Source: Dehalococcoidia bacterium (GTDB taxonomy: Bacteria > Chloroflexota > Dehalococcoidia > Dehalococcoidales > RBG-16-60-22). From it: a stretch of DNA of 7,039 nt. Position 1 is the stretch's first letter. Each line of letters starts with the position of its first letter. The translations under genes and the position numbers were made by a program. The notes below the pieces were generated by a model. It saw only the letters and a list, made by a program, of their open reading frames with translations. It did not search any database and was not told the DNA's origin. This document shows, one piece after another, positions 1 through 6,727 of this stretch. The DNA is taken from positions 1 to 7,039 of the forward strand of contig JABMRL010000163.1 of NCBI GenBank assembly GCA_013202615.1, in the 5' to 3' direction.

Positions 1-663
1 CGCTCCGATGCCAAGGGCTACGAAGAATATATTAAGAAAGTGGTGGACGAGGAAAGAGTGCTCTATCTGAGGGGCAAGGTTTCCAAGATATTCCGGGACG
101 GAGATAAGCTCAAGGTCTGGGGTGCGGATACCCTGACCGGGAAGAGCGTTGAAATCGCCGCCGACCTCGTAATTCTGGCGACCGCCATGGTACCCAGTCC
201 GGGAGCCAAGGAGCTGGCGAGGAAGCTCAATATTATTTTCGACCAGCATGGCTTCATCACCGAAGCGCACATCAAGCTCAGGCCGGTGGAAACGCTTACC
301 TCCGGTGTCTACATTGCGGGAACGGCGCAGTGGCCGAGAGACCTGCCCGATACCATCGCCTCGGCGAGCGGCGCGGCGAGCAAGATACTCTCACTTTTTT
401 CCCGCAAGGAACTGCTCCACGAGCCCGTGGTGGCCGTTGTGGATGAAGAGGTGTGCCGCGGCTGCGGGCAGTGTGTTTCCATCTGTTCGTTTCAGGCAAT
501 CGAGCTTGACCCGGTGAAAAAGGTGGCCCGGGTCAATGAAGCGGTATGTGACGGCTGCGGCGCCTGTGCGGTCACCTGTCCTTCCAGTGCGATGCAGCAT
601 AAGAACTGGACTCCCAGGCAATTCTTCGAGATGATAGACATCGCCACGGCGGAATACGTATGA
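1..663 (+). CDS. hdrA: HdrA-like flavoprotein, C-terminal part (5' end outside window)
   Basis: C-terminal 220 residues of a heterodisulfide reductase subunit A-like protein. The frame is open from base 1, so the GTG at 40 is an internal valine and the true start lies upstream. Visible are the end of the FAD-binding part (LVILATAMVPS, then the GVYIAGTAQWPRDLPDTIA stretch typical of HdrA) and a C-terminal ferredoxin domain with two [4Fe-4S] motifs. These are C152-x2-C155-x2-C158-x3-C162 and C183-x2-C186-x2-C189-x3-C193-P (residues counted from base 1). The first motif has Ser rather than Pro after its fourth Cys. In known Hdr complexes HdrA is the cytosolic flavin subunit that splits electron pairs between ferredoxin and the HdrBC branch. 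The gene ends at TGA 661-663, 21 bases before a second HdrA-type gene. Family assignment is firm; the electron partner and the missing N-terminal part cannot be judged. Confidence 0.9.
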   Translation, partial: RSDAKGYEEYIKKVVDEERVLYLRGKVSKIFRDGDKLKVWGADTLTGKSVEIAADLVILATAMVPSPGAKELARKLNIIFDQHGFITEAHIKLRPVETLTSGVYIAGTAQWPRDLPDTIASASGAASKILSLFSRKELLHEPVVAVVDEEVCRGCGQCVSICSFQAIELDPVKKVARVNEAVCDGCGACAVTCPSSAMQHKNWTPRQFFEMIDIATAEYV

Positions 664-684
664 AAACAGGTATGAACTGGTAAA

Positions 685-3600
685 ATGGCCAAGTCAGAAG
701 CGGTTTTGGTAATAGGTGCCGGGGTGGCGGGAATAAAGGCCTCACTGGATATGGCGGAGGCGGGGCATTCGGTCTACCTATGTGAAAGAAAACCGAGCGC
801 TGGAGGCACACTGGTCCAGATGGACAAGTGGTTTCCGGATAACCACTGCAGTATGTGCCAGATACTCCCCACCCTGAACAGGGACAGGTCCTCCCAGAAC
901 TGCCTGCGGCGCGGACTGGTCCACCCCAATGTCGAACTGCTGTTAAACGCGGAAGTGACCGAACTACAGGGCGAGGCAGGTGATTTCAGAGTAACGGTAA
1001 GTACCAGGAGTACCGGTGTTGATGCTCAGTTATGCACTGGCTGCGGTCTCTGTACCGAGGTCTGCCCGGTTGAGGTGGAAAGCCAGTTTGACGAAGGGCT
1101 GGGTCGAAAGAAGGCCATCGATACATCAAACCCATACGTCACTCCCCGGCAGTATGCCATAGACTGGGAGAAGTGCACCCGGTGCGGGGAATGCGTAAGC
1201 AAATGCCCGACTCAGGCGATTAATCTGGAACAAAAAGAAAGCACCCGGCAGCTTCAGGTGGGTGCCATTATTGTATCGACCGGTTTTGAGGAATTTGACG
1301 CGCGTCTCGCCACGCAGTATGGCTACCGGCGCTACCCCAACGTAATAACGAGTATTGAGCTGGAACGGATACTCAGTCCGGGCGGGCCTTCCGAAGGGGA
1401 GCTGGTTCGCTCCTCGGATGGCAGGGTGCCAGCGTCAATCGCCTTTCTGCAGTGTATCGGCTCACGGGACAGCCGGCGGGACTACTGTTCCTCGGCGTGC
1501 TGCATGTTCGCTGTCAAAGAGGCCACGCTCATCAAAAAGGCCTGGCCGCAGACGGATGTCCATATCTTTTTCATGGATTTGAGGGCATTCGGCAAGGGGT
1601 ACCATCGCTATTATGAACGGGCCAGGGATGAACTCGGCGTGAACTTCACCCGCTGCCGCGTCCCGGTGGTGAAAGAAGACCCACAGACCCACAACCTCGT
1701 GCTTACCGTAGCCTCTGAGGACGGAGCACTGGTCAGGCGTCAGTTTGAAATGGTCGTGCTATCCGTGGGCCAGACACCTGCCCCGCAGTTCCGCGAGTTC
1801 TGTCAGGTCCTGGGTGTGGAGACAAGCCGGTGGGGGTTCTGCCAGACACAGCCGTTCTCTACAATTGAAACGTCGCGGAAGGGGATATACGTATGCGGCA
1901 GTGCCGCCGGTCCCAAAGATATCGCTGATACTATAGTCGAAGCCGGTGCAGCGGCCGGTGGGGCATCAAAGTGGCTCAGCTCACCTGCCGCCCGTAAAGC
2001 GGAAAAGGAAGAGGTGGAAGAGCAGGTCGGAGAAGAAGAGCCGAGAACCGCCGTTTTCCTGTGCGGCTGCGGTGGTGAAATTGGTTTGGCTCTTGACCTT
2101 GAACAGTTGGCTGATAACATCGGCAAGCTGCCGAGCGTTACATATGTTGAGCAGATTCCCTATCTTTGCTACGCTGAGACTCTGGAAACAATAAAGAAGC
2201 GGGTGAAGGAGCATAAGGTCAACCGACTGTTGCTTGGCGCGTGCGCATATATCAATAAACCCGTGCTCGATAAGCTTGCGGCACAGGCCGGAATAGACCC
2301 GGAACTGATAAAAGTGGTGAACCTCCGGGAAGATATTACCTGGGTGCACCGTGACCAGCCGGATAAGGCTCTGGCCAAGGCAAAAAGCCTGCTGGCCATG
2401 GCCTTGGAGGACGTCAGGCAGCAGGACTATCCGCCCGCCTCACTGACATCGGTGACGCCCAGCGCACTGGTCATCGGCGGCGGCATTGCCGGTATGATGA
2501 CGGCGCTGTCCGTCGCTCAGCATGAAATCGAGGTCCACCTTGTCGAAAGGTCCCCGGAACTGGGCGGAAACCTGAAAGAAGTATTTTCAACGCTGGAAAG
2601 CGGCGATACCCAGCCGCTGCTCAGGGACGCCATAGAGCAGGTAAGCAATAACTCCCATATCCATCTCCACCTGGAGTCGGAGGTGACGGCGGTGAGCGGC
2701 TACGCCGGCAATTTCAGCGTAAGTATCAAGGAGAAAGACGAGTCTCTCAACACGGTTGAGGTTGGCGCGATAATCGTGGCTACCGGCGGTGACGAATACC
2801 ACACAACCGAATACCAGTACGGGCAAAATAGTAAAGTAATAACCCAGCATGAACTGGAAAAGACTTTATCTGCCGGCGAGCTTGACCCGGGTGGGTTGAG
2901 CTCGGTGGTTATGATACAATGTGTCGGCTCCAGGGAAAAAGACCGGCCCTATTGCAGTCGTGTCTGCTGCTCGCAGGCAGTGAAGAATGCGTTAAAGTTG
3001 AAGGAAGCAAATCCGGAGATTGAGGTGAACGTTCTCTACCGGGACATGATGAGTTACGGCTTTAAAGAGGAGTATTATACCATGGCGCGGGAAAAGGGCG
3101 TTCGCTTTATACGCTATGAGCCTGACCGCAAGCCGGAGGTGAAGGCGGATAAGGAACAGTTAACCGTGGAGCTTGTTGAGCCGGTGGTGGGGGGAACGCT
3201 GGTGCTTGAACCTGACCTTGTCGTCCTGAGCACGGGTGTTACTCCCGGCGAAAACAGGGCTCTGGCTGATATTTTAACAGTTCCTCTGGACGAGGACGGA
3301 TTTTTCCAGGAGGCGGAGGAAAAATTCCGCCCGGTTGATTTTTTGAGAGAAGGCATCTATGTCTGTGGTCTGGCGCACTCGCCGCGGGGGGTCGAGGAGT
3401 CTATTGCCCAGGCCCGGGCTGCTGCCCGGGGAGCGGTATCGCTGCTGACTTCGGAACAATTAGAAGCCGGAAGAATTATTTCCGAGACGGTGCAGCGGCA
3501 GTGCCGTAAATGCGAGATGTGCATCGCGGTCTGTCCCTATGACGCCAGGGCCAGGGATGAGGAAACCAACGAGATTGTGGTGCGGGAGGCGCTGTGCCAG

Positions 3601-3699
3601 GGCTGTGGAGCCTGTGTTGTGGCCTGCCCCAGCGGCGCCGCTAAAATCAGGGGGTTCAGGGACAGGCAGGTATTTTCGCTGATAGACGCCGCGTTCTAG
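685..3699 (+). CDS. hdrA: Double-module HdrA-like FAD/iron-sulfur protein (1004 aa)
   Basis: Large HdrA-type flavoprotein built from two HdrA modules in one chain. Module 1 (about 1-440) starts directly with a Rossmann FAD motif (VIGAGVAG, 9-16), then C55-x2-C58, an inserted ferredoxin domain (C117/120/123/127 and C164/167/170/174) and a Cys-rich HdrA signature (QCIGSR at 256-261, C268, C272-C273). An acidic linker (about 441-455) leads to a domain resembling the usual HdrA N-terminus (456-580; C460, C462, C495, C520). Module 2 has a second FAD motif (VIGGGIAG, 596-603), a second signature (C746, C757, C761-C762) and a C-terminal ferredoxin domain (C940/943/946/950 and C971/974/977/981). Single HdrA proteins are usually about 650 residues. 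Module 2 lacks the inserted ferredoxin and the CxxC pair of module 1. ATG 685 is the start because an in-frame TGA lies at 673-675. No strong Shine-Dalgarno precedes it. Its likely role is the flavin-based electron-splitting or confurcating hub of the HdrBC-MvhD complex encoded downstream; this role is inferred. Confidence 0.93.
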   Translation: MAKSEAVLVIGAGVAGIKASLDMAEAGHSVYLCERKPSAGGTLVQMDKWFPDNHCSMCQILPTLNRDRSSQNCLRRGLVHPNVELLLNAEVTELQGEAGDFRVTVSTRSTGVDAQLCTGCGLCTEVCPVEVESQFDEGLGRKKAIDTSNPYVTPRQYAIDWEKCTRCGECVSKCPTQAINLEQKESTRQLQVGAIIVSTGFEEFDARLATQYGYRRYPNVITSIELERILSPGGPSEGELVRSSDGRVPASIAFLQCIGSRDSRRDYCSSACCMFAVKEATLIKKAWPQTDVHIFFMDLRAFGKGYHRYYERARDELGVNFTRCRVPVVKEDPQTHNLVLTVASEDGALVRRQFEMVVLSVGQTPAPQFREFCQVLGVETSRWGFCQTQPFSTIETSRKGIYVCGSAAGPKDIADTIVEAGAAAGGASKWLSSPAARKAEKEEVEEQVGEEEPRTAVFLCGCGGEIGLALDLEQLADNIGKLPSVTYVEQIPYLCYAETLETIKKRVKEHKVNRLLLGACAYINKPVLDKLAAQAGIDPELIKVVNLREDITWVHRDQPDKALAKAKSLLAMALEDVRQQDYPPASLTSVTPSALVIGGGIAGMMTALSVAQHEIEVHLVERSPELGGNLKEVFSTLESGDTQPLLRDAIEQVSNNSHIHLHLESEVTAVSGYAGNFSVSIKEKDESLNTVEVGAIIVATGGDEYHTTEYQYGQNSKVITQHELEKTLSAGELDPGGLSSVVMIQCVGSREKDRPYCSRVCCSQAVKNALKLKEANPEIEVNVLYRDMMSYGFKEEYYTMAREKGVRFIRYEPDRKPEVKADKEQLTVELVEPVVGGTLVLEPDLVVLSTGVTPGENRALADILTVPLDEDGFFQEAEEKFRPVDFLREGIYVCGLAHSPRGVEESIAQARAAARGAVSLLTSEQLEAGRIISETVQRQCRKCEMCIAVCPYDARARDEETNEIVVREALCQGCGACVVACPSGAAKIRGFRDRQVFSLIDAAF

Positions 3700-3705
3700 T
3701 AATAA

Positions 3706-3710
3706 GGAGG
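3706..3710 (+). promoter_or_regulatory. Ribosome binding site fixing the GTG start of mvhD
   Basis: A GGAGG core (within AAGGAGG) lies 7 bases upstream of GTG 3718. It is the best Shine-Dalgarno in the window and supports a GTG start for mvhD. The next in-frame ATG is residue 32, which would remove the first conserved cysteine pair. Confidence 0.85.
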
Positions 3711-3717
3711 TAGCAAA

Positions 3718-4149
3718 GTGGCCGAGGAAAACGAGTTTGAGCCGGTAATCGTGGGCTTCTTCTGTAACTGGTGTACGGCAACCGCTGCCGACCTCGCAGG
3801 CACGCTCAGGATGCAGTACCCTGCCAATATCCGCCCCATAAGGACCATGTGCAGCGGTTCGGTGGACCCGGTCTACATATTGAGAGCGCTGCTCGGTGGG
3901 GCCGATGGCGTTATCGTGGGGGGATGTCCTCCCGGTGATTGTCACTATGTTTCCGGAAACTATAAAGCGAGAAGGAGAATGGCCATACTGAAGACCATGC
4001 TGGATACCCTGGGCCTTGAGAACGACAGGGTCTGGATAAGGTGGATAAGTGCCGCCGAAGGCCCCAAGTTTGCCCGGACCATGAATGAGGTTACCGAATC
4101 GATTAAGAAGCTGGGGCCGAATACTTTAGGCAAAGACTGGTCTATTTAA
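3718..4149 (+). CDS. mvhD: MvhD/FlpD-family hydrogenase iron-sulfur (delta) subunit
   Basis: A 143-residue MvhD-type [2Fe-2S] protein of full family length. All hallmark motifs are present: GFFCNWC (C16, C19), the QYPANIRPIR stretch, MCSGSVDP (C45), and GGCPPGDCHY (C70, C75) followed by GNYKARRR. The C-terminal WISAAEGPKFA and KKLGP segments are also typical. In methanogens MvhD joins the [NiFe]-hydrogenase MvhAG to HdrA and passes electrons to it. In other organisms related proteins link HdrA to formate dehydrogenase or other donors. No hydrogenase subunit is in the window. The gene begins 18 bases after the double HdrA and is followed 9 bases later by an FrhB-like gene, so it probably docks that protein or an unseen oxidoreductase to HdrA. 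It starts with GTG and ends with TAA at 4147-4149. No membrane segments are visible. Confidence 0.95.
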   Translation: MAEENEFEPVIVGFFCNWCTATAADLAGTLRMQYPANIRPIRTMCSGSVDPVYILRALLGGADGVIVGGCPPGDCHYVSGNYKARRRMAILKTMLDTLGLENDRVWIRWISAAEGPKFARTMNEVTESIKKLGPNTLGKDWSI

Positions 4150-4152
4150 GGA
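4148..4152 (+). promoter_or_regulatory. Ribosome binding site of the FrhB-like gene, overlapping the mvhD stop
   Basis: AAGGA sits 6 bases before ATG 4159 and shares bases with the TAA stop of mvhD. Ribosomes ending mvhD translation would lie on the initiation region of the next gene, which suggests translational coupling. Confidence 0.6.
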
Positions 4153-4158
4153 AAAGAG

Positions 4159-5280
4159 ATGGAGAGATACGCAACTATACCTATTGGAAACCAGGGGGCA
4201 CTCGGGGCGATTCGGCAGTTCCTGGCCAGCCTCCTGGAGAAAAAGCTGGTCGATGCGCTGCTGGTGCCGCTGGAACTGCCTACCGGAGATAATGTGGTGC
4301 CGACCATCGTAAGCAGCCCGGAGCAGGTTCAAGCGGCCAACCCGCTGGCGCCGGTGATGCCGGTGAACGCCGCCCGCCTCGTCTCCAGGATTACCATGGT
4401 ATCATCCAGTCCGGACCGACTGGGCGTGGTGCTGCGTCCCTGCGAGCTCAGGGCGCTGGTCGAGCTGGTGAAGCTCAAGCAGGCATCGCTGGATAAACTG
4501 CTGCTGATTGGCATTGATTGCCACGGCACTTATTCCGTTGCTGACTACGGAAAATTCGTCGGCGAAAGCTCGTCACCAACCGAAGATTTCCTGAAACGGG
4601 TTCGAGAAAGCAAAGGCGACCCTCTGCTCCGTAAGGCCTGCCAGATGTGTGAATATCCTGTCCCCATGTGCGCCGACCTTACCCTCGGCCTGCTCGGCGC
4701 TAACCTTGATAAGGAGATTTTGCTGGTGGCCGGTACGTCGGAGGGAGAGCGGGTAATTCAGGAGCTGGGACTTGAGGAGGCAAAAGCCGCAGAGAGGGAG
4801 TCGGCCGTATCGGGGCTCGTTGCGGAAAGGTCGAAGAAGAGGGAAGAGCTGCTGAAACAGACCCGGGAAGAGGTAAAGGGGCGGGATAAAATGATGGCCA
4901 CCCTGGCCACCTGCATCAACTGCCACAACTGCAAAACGGCCTGCCCTCTCTGCTACTGCAAGGAATGTTTCTTCGACTCTCCGGTGTTTGAATTCGAGGC
5001 CGAAAAGTATCTGGGCTGGGCAAAGCGAAAAGGCGCCCTCCGCATGCCCAACGATACATTGCTCTTTCACCTGACCCGACTCAACCACATGGTGGCTTCC
5101 TGTGTCGGCTGTGGACTATGCACCGAAGCCTGCCCGAACGATATTCCCGTATCCGATATCTTCCGCCTGGTGGGATATGAGGTGCAGAAGCTATTCGATT
5201 ATGTGCCGGGCAGAAGCCTGGAGGAAGAACTGCCCCTGACCACATTCAAGGAGGAGGAACTGCCCGATATCGGGGTGTAG
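4159..5280 (+). CDS. FrhB/FdhB-like coenzyme F420 hydrogenase/dehydrogenase beta-type protein with two [4Fe-4S] motifs
   Basis: A 373-residue protein of the FrhB/FdhB/FpoF-like family. The N-terminal and middle part (about 1-200) carries the family stretch RPCELRALVELVK (93-105, C95), then LLIGIDCHGTY (C121) and a cysteine group C161-x2-C164-x6-C171. A charged, probably helical region (about 195-245, rich in Glu, Lys and Arg) leads to a C-terminal ferredoxin domain. Its first motif, C252-x2-C255-x2-C258-x3-C262-P, is extended by C265, C267 and C270. The second is C315-x2-C318-x2-C321-x3-C325-P. Relatives bind FAD and move electrons between F420H2 or another two-electron carrier and iron-sulfur clusters. 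Here the ferredoxin domain is C-terminal. Placement between mvhD and hdrC suggests it is the electron-input (or output) module of the Hdr complex. Whether the carrier is F420, NAD(P)H or a protein cannot be read from the sequence. Family call firm, substrate unknown. Confidence 0.85.
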   Translation: MERYATIPIGNQGALGAIRQFLASLLEKKLVDALLVPLELPTGDNVVPTIVSSPEQVQAANPLAPVMPVNAARLVSRITMVSSSPDRLGVVLRPCELRALVELVKLKQASLDKLLLIGIDCHGTYSVADYGKFVGESSSPTEDFLKRVRESKGDPLLRKACQMCEYPVPMCADLTLGLLGANLDKEILLVAGTSEGERVIQELGLEEAKAAERESAVSGLVAERSKKREELLKQTREEVKGRDKMMATLATCINCHNCKTACPLCYCKECFFDSPVFEFEAEKYLGWAKRKGALRMPNDTLLFHLTRLNHMVASCVGCGLCTEACPNDIPVSDIFRLVGYEVQKLFDYVPGRSLEEELPLTTFKEEELPDIGV

Positions 5281-5284
5281 CCTT

Positions 5285-5839
5285 ATGCAATATATCAATA
5301 AAGAAGGCAGAACGGAGATTGACCGCCGTTTTGGCGAGCAGGTAAAGGAAGAAAGCGGCGCTGAAATCGACCGCTGTTACCAGTGCCTTACCTGCAGCCT
5401 GGGCTGTCCGTCGGCTTTTGCCATGGACTATCTTCCGCACCAGATTGTCCGGATGGTGCAGCTGGGCCTCCGACAGGAGGTATTGACCAGTTCCACTATC
5501 TGGGTCTGCGCCGACTGCCAGGCCTGCGCCTCCAGATGTCCGAATGAGGTCGACCTGGTGGGAATGATGGATTTCCTGCGTGAAACATCGCTGCGTGAGG
5601 GGCTGGCGAAAGAGCGCGCGGTTGCTGATTTTCACCGCATTTTTCTGGGAAACATCGAGCGGTGGGGAAGACAGCACGAGCTGTCCTTGATTATAAAGCT
5701 CAAACTTAAGACGAGGGACCTGTTCAGTGATGTACCCTCGGGGATTAAGATGCTGAAGAAGGGTAAATTGAAATTGCTCCCGGAGCGCTTCAAGGAAATA
5801 AAGAACGTGAGAGACATTTTCCGGAGAGCGGAAAAATGA
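5285..5839 (+). CDS. hdrC: HdrC-like iron-sulfur subunit (two [4Fe-4S])
   Basis: A 184-residue HdrC, matching the usual family length (about 185). It has two ferredoxin motifs: C31-x2-C34-x2-C37-x3-C41-P, within the typical DRCYQCLTCSLGCP, and C75-x2-C78-x2-C81-x3-C85-P followed by NEVDLVG. Between them is the HdrC-like segment DYLPHQIVRMVQLG. The C-terminal third is basic and helical (KMLKKGKLKLLPERFKEI), as in other HdrC proteins, and contains no membrane segment, so the protein is cytosolic. HdrC carries electrons from HdrA to the catalytic subunit HdrB. ATG 5285 lies only 4 bases after the upstream stop with only a weak purine-rich GGGGTG (5272-5277) before it. The next in-frame ATG (residue 47) would delete the first cluster site, so this start is preferred and coupling to the upstream gene is likely. 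The stop TGA overlaps the hdrB start. Confidence 0.95.
   Translation: MQYINKEGRTEIDRRFGEQVKEESGAEIDRCYQCLTCSLGCPSAFAMDYLPHQIVRMVQLGLRQEVLTSSTIWVCADCQACASRCPNEVDLVGMMDFLRETSLREGLAKERAVADFHRIFLGNIERWGRQHELSLIIKLKLKTRDLFSDVPSGIKMLKKGKLKLLPERFKEIKNVRDIFRRAEK
5836..5839 (+). other. ATGA start/stop overlap coupling hdrC and hdrB
   Basis: The hdrB ATG (5836-5838) and the hdrC TGA (5837-5839) share bases. A GGAG at 5823-5826 inside the end of hdrC is the likely Shine-Dalgarno, 9 bases upstream. Such an overlap usually keeps two subunits in equal amounts, as expected for the HdrBC pair. Confidence 0.85.
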
Positions 5840-6711
5840 GTCAGTCGGCGGCGACAGGTTTGAGGTACGCCTATTATCCCGGCTGTTCTCTGGAGGCTAC
5901 GGCCAGGGAATATGGCCAGTCGGTGCGCGCGGTCTGCTCCCACCTCGGGATTGAGCTGGCGGAGATTCCCGACTGGAGCTGCTGCGGGGCGTCTTCCGGA
6001 CACAGTACCAGTCGGCAGCTGGCCAGAACCCTCGCCGGAAGGAACCTGGCGCTGGCCGAGAAGATGGAGATGGACATCGCGGTCGCCTGCCCGGCGTGTT
6101 ATATCAGGCTGAGAAACGCACATCATGAGATGCAGAGTGATGACCGGTTAAGGGAGGAACTCAGCAGCGTGATGTCCCTGTCCTATCAGGCCAAACACGG
6201 CGTCAGGCACCTGCTTGACATAATCGTCAATGAAATCGGCCTGGAGGACCTGAAGAGCAAAGTGGTGAAACCCCTGAAGGGCTTGAAGCTGGCCGCCTAT
6301 TACGGCTGCTACCTGGTCAGACCTCCGGAACTGGTTGCCTTTGACGACCCGGAAAACCCGCAGTGCCTGGATGATTTGCTTAATACCCTGGGCGCCGAGG
6401 CCAGAGACTGGTCGGGCAAGGTGGACTGCTGCGGCGGCAGCCTGTCATTGAGTAAAAGGGAAATCGCCGGCCGGCTGGTGAGCGAGCTTGCCGAGATGGC
6501 AGGACGGGCGGGCGCGGAGGCAATGGTCACCGCCTGTCCGCTGTGCCACGCCAACCTGGAAATGCGGCAGGCCGGCGTGGATGGGAAAAAGCTGCCCGTC
6601 TTCTATTTCACCGAGCTTATCGGGCTGGCCCTGGGAATAGCGGAAGCCAGGTCCTGGCTGAGAAGGCATTTGATTTCACCTTCTGGTCTGCTGACCTCTC
6701 TTGGGTTATAA
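5836..6711 (+). CDS. hdrB: HdrB-like catalytic subunit with two CCG domains
   Basis: A 291-residue HdrB with two complete cysteine-rich CCG domains. The first is C17 (YYPGCS), C49-C50 (SCCGA), C85-x2-C88 (CPACY). The second is C158 (YYGCYLVRP), C198-C199 (DCCGG), C234-x2-C237 (CPLCH). All ten cysteines are kept; spacing is C-x31-CC-x34-CxxC and C-x39-CC-x34-CxxC. In the methanogen enzyme each set binds a noncubane [4Fe-4S] cluster, and the two together split the CoM-CoB disulfide. With both sites intact the protein should be redox-active toward a disulfide or similar acceptor. In a bacterium the acceptor would not be CoM-S-S-CoB and remains unknown. No membrane helix is visible, so it is a soluble HdrB rather than a HdrD-type fusion. 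It ends with TAA at 6709-6711. The final residues after about 270 are variable and carry no motif. Confidence 0.95.
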   Translation: MSQSAATGLRYAYYPGCSLEATAREYGQSVRAVCSHLGIELAEIPDWSCCGASSGHSTSRQLARTLAGRNLALAEKMEMDIAVACPACYIRLRNAHHEMQSDDRLREELSSVMSLSYQAKHGVRHLLDIIVNEIGLEDLKSKVVKPLKGLKLAAYYGCYLVRPPELVAFDDPENPQCLDDLLNTLGAEARDWSGKVDCCGGSLSLSKREIAGRLVSELAEMAGRAGAEAMVTACPLCHANLEMRQAGVDGKKLPVFYFTELIGLALGIAEARSWLRRHLISPSGLLTSLGL

Positions 6712-6717
6712 TCGAGC

Positions 6718-6722
6718 GGAGG
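6718..6722 (+). promoter_or_regulatory. Ribosome binding site for the [2Fe-2S] protein gene
   Basis: GGAGG in the 16-base gap after hdrB, 5 bases before ATG 6728. It supports that start codon and continuation of the operon past hdrB. Confidence 0.8.
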
Positions 6723-6727
6723 TTACT

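Noticed and set aside
40..42. GTG as the start of the first gene
   Set aside because: The frame is open back to base 1 and the residues before it (KGYEEYIKK) already match HdrA, so the gene begins outside the window.
2000..2060. Possible artificial fusion of two hdrA genes at the linker
   Set aside because: The frame is continuous through the acidic linker with no stop, ribosome site or start codon typical of a separate gene there, so a true fusion is more likely. Read-level checking could still overturn this.
685..3699. QmoA/QmoB of sulfate reducers as the identity of the large HdrA
   Set aside because: QmoB carries a fused MvhD-like part and works with QmoA/QmoC. Here MvhD is a separate gene and hdrB and hdrC are present, so an Hdr complex fits better.
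4573..5088. Antisense open frame of 171 codons within the FrhB-like gene
   Set aside because: It lies wholly opposite a gene with clear motifs, has no recognisable domain and no good ribosome site; it is a GC-driven shadow. The same applies to the antisense frames at 3460-3945, 5246-5677 and 5632-6126.
5248..5257. Strong Shine-Dalgarno-like purine run as the hdrC ribosome site
   Set aside because: It ends 27 bases before ATG 5285, too far for initiation, and it encodes a Lys-Glu-Glu-Glu stretch of the upstream gene.
6712..6727. Transcription terminator after hdrB
   Set aside because: The 16-base gap has no hairpin or T-run and contains a good ribosome site for the next gene.
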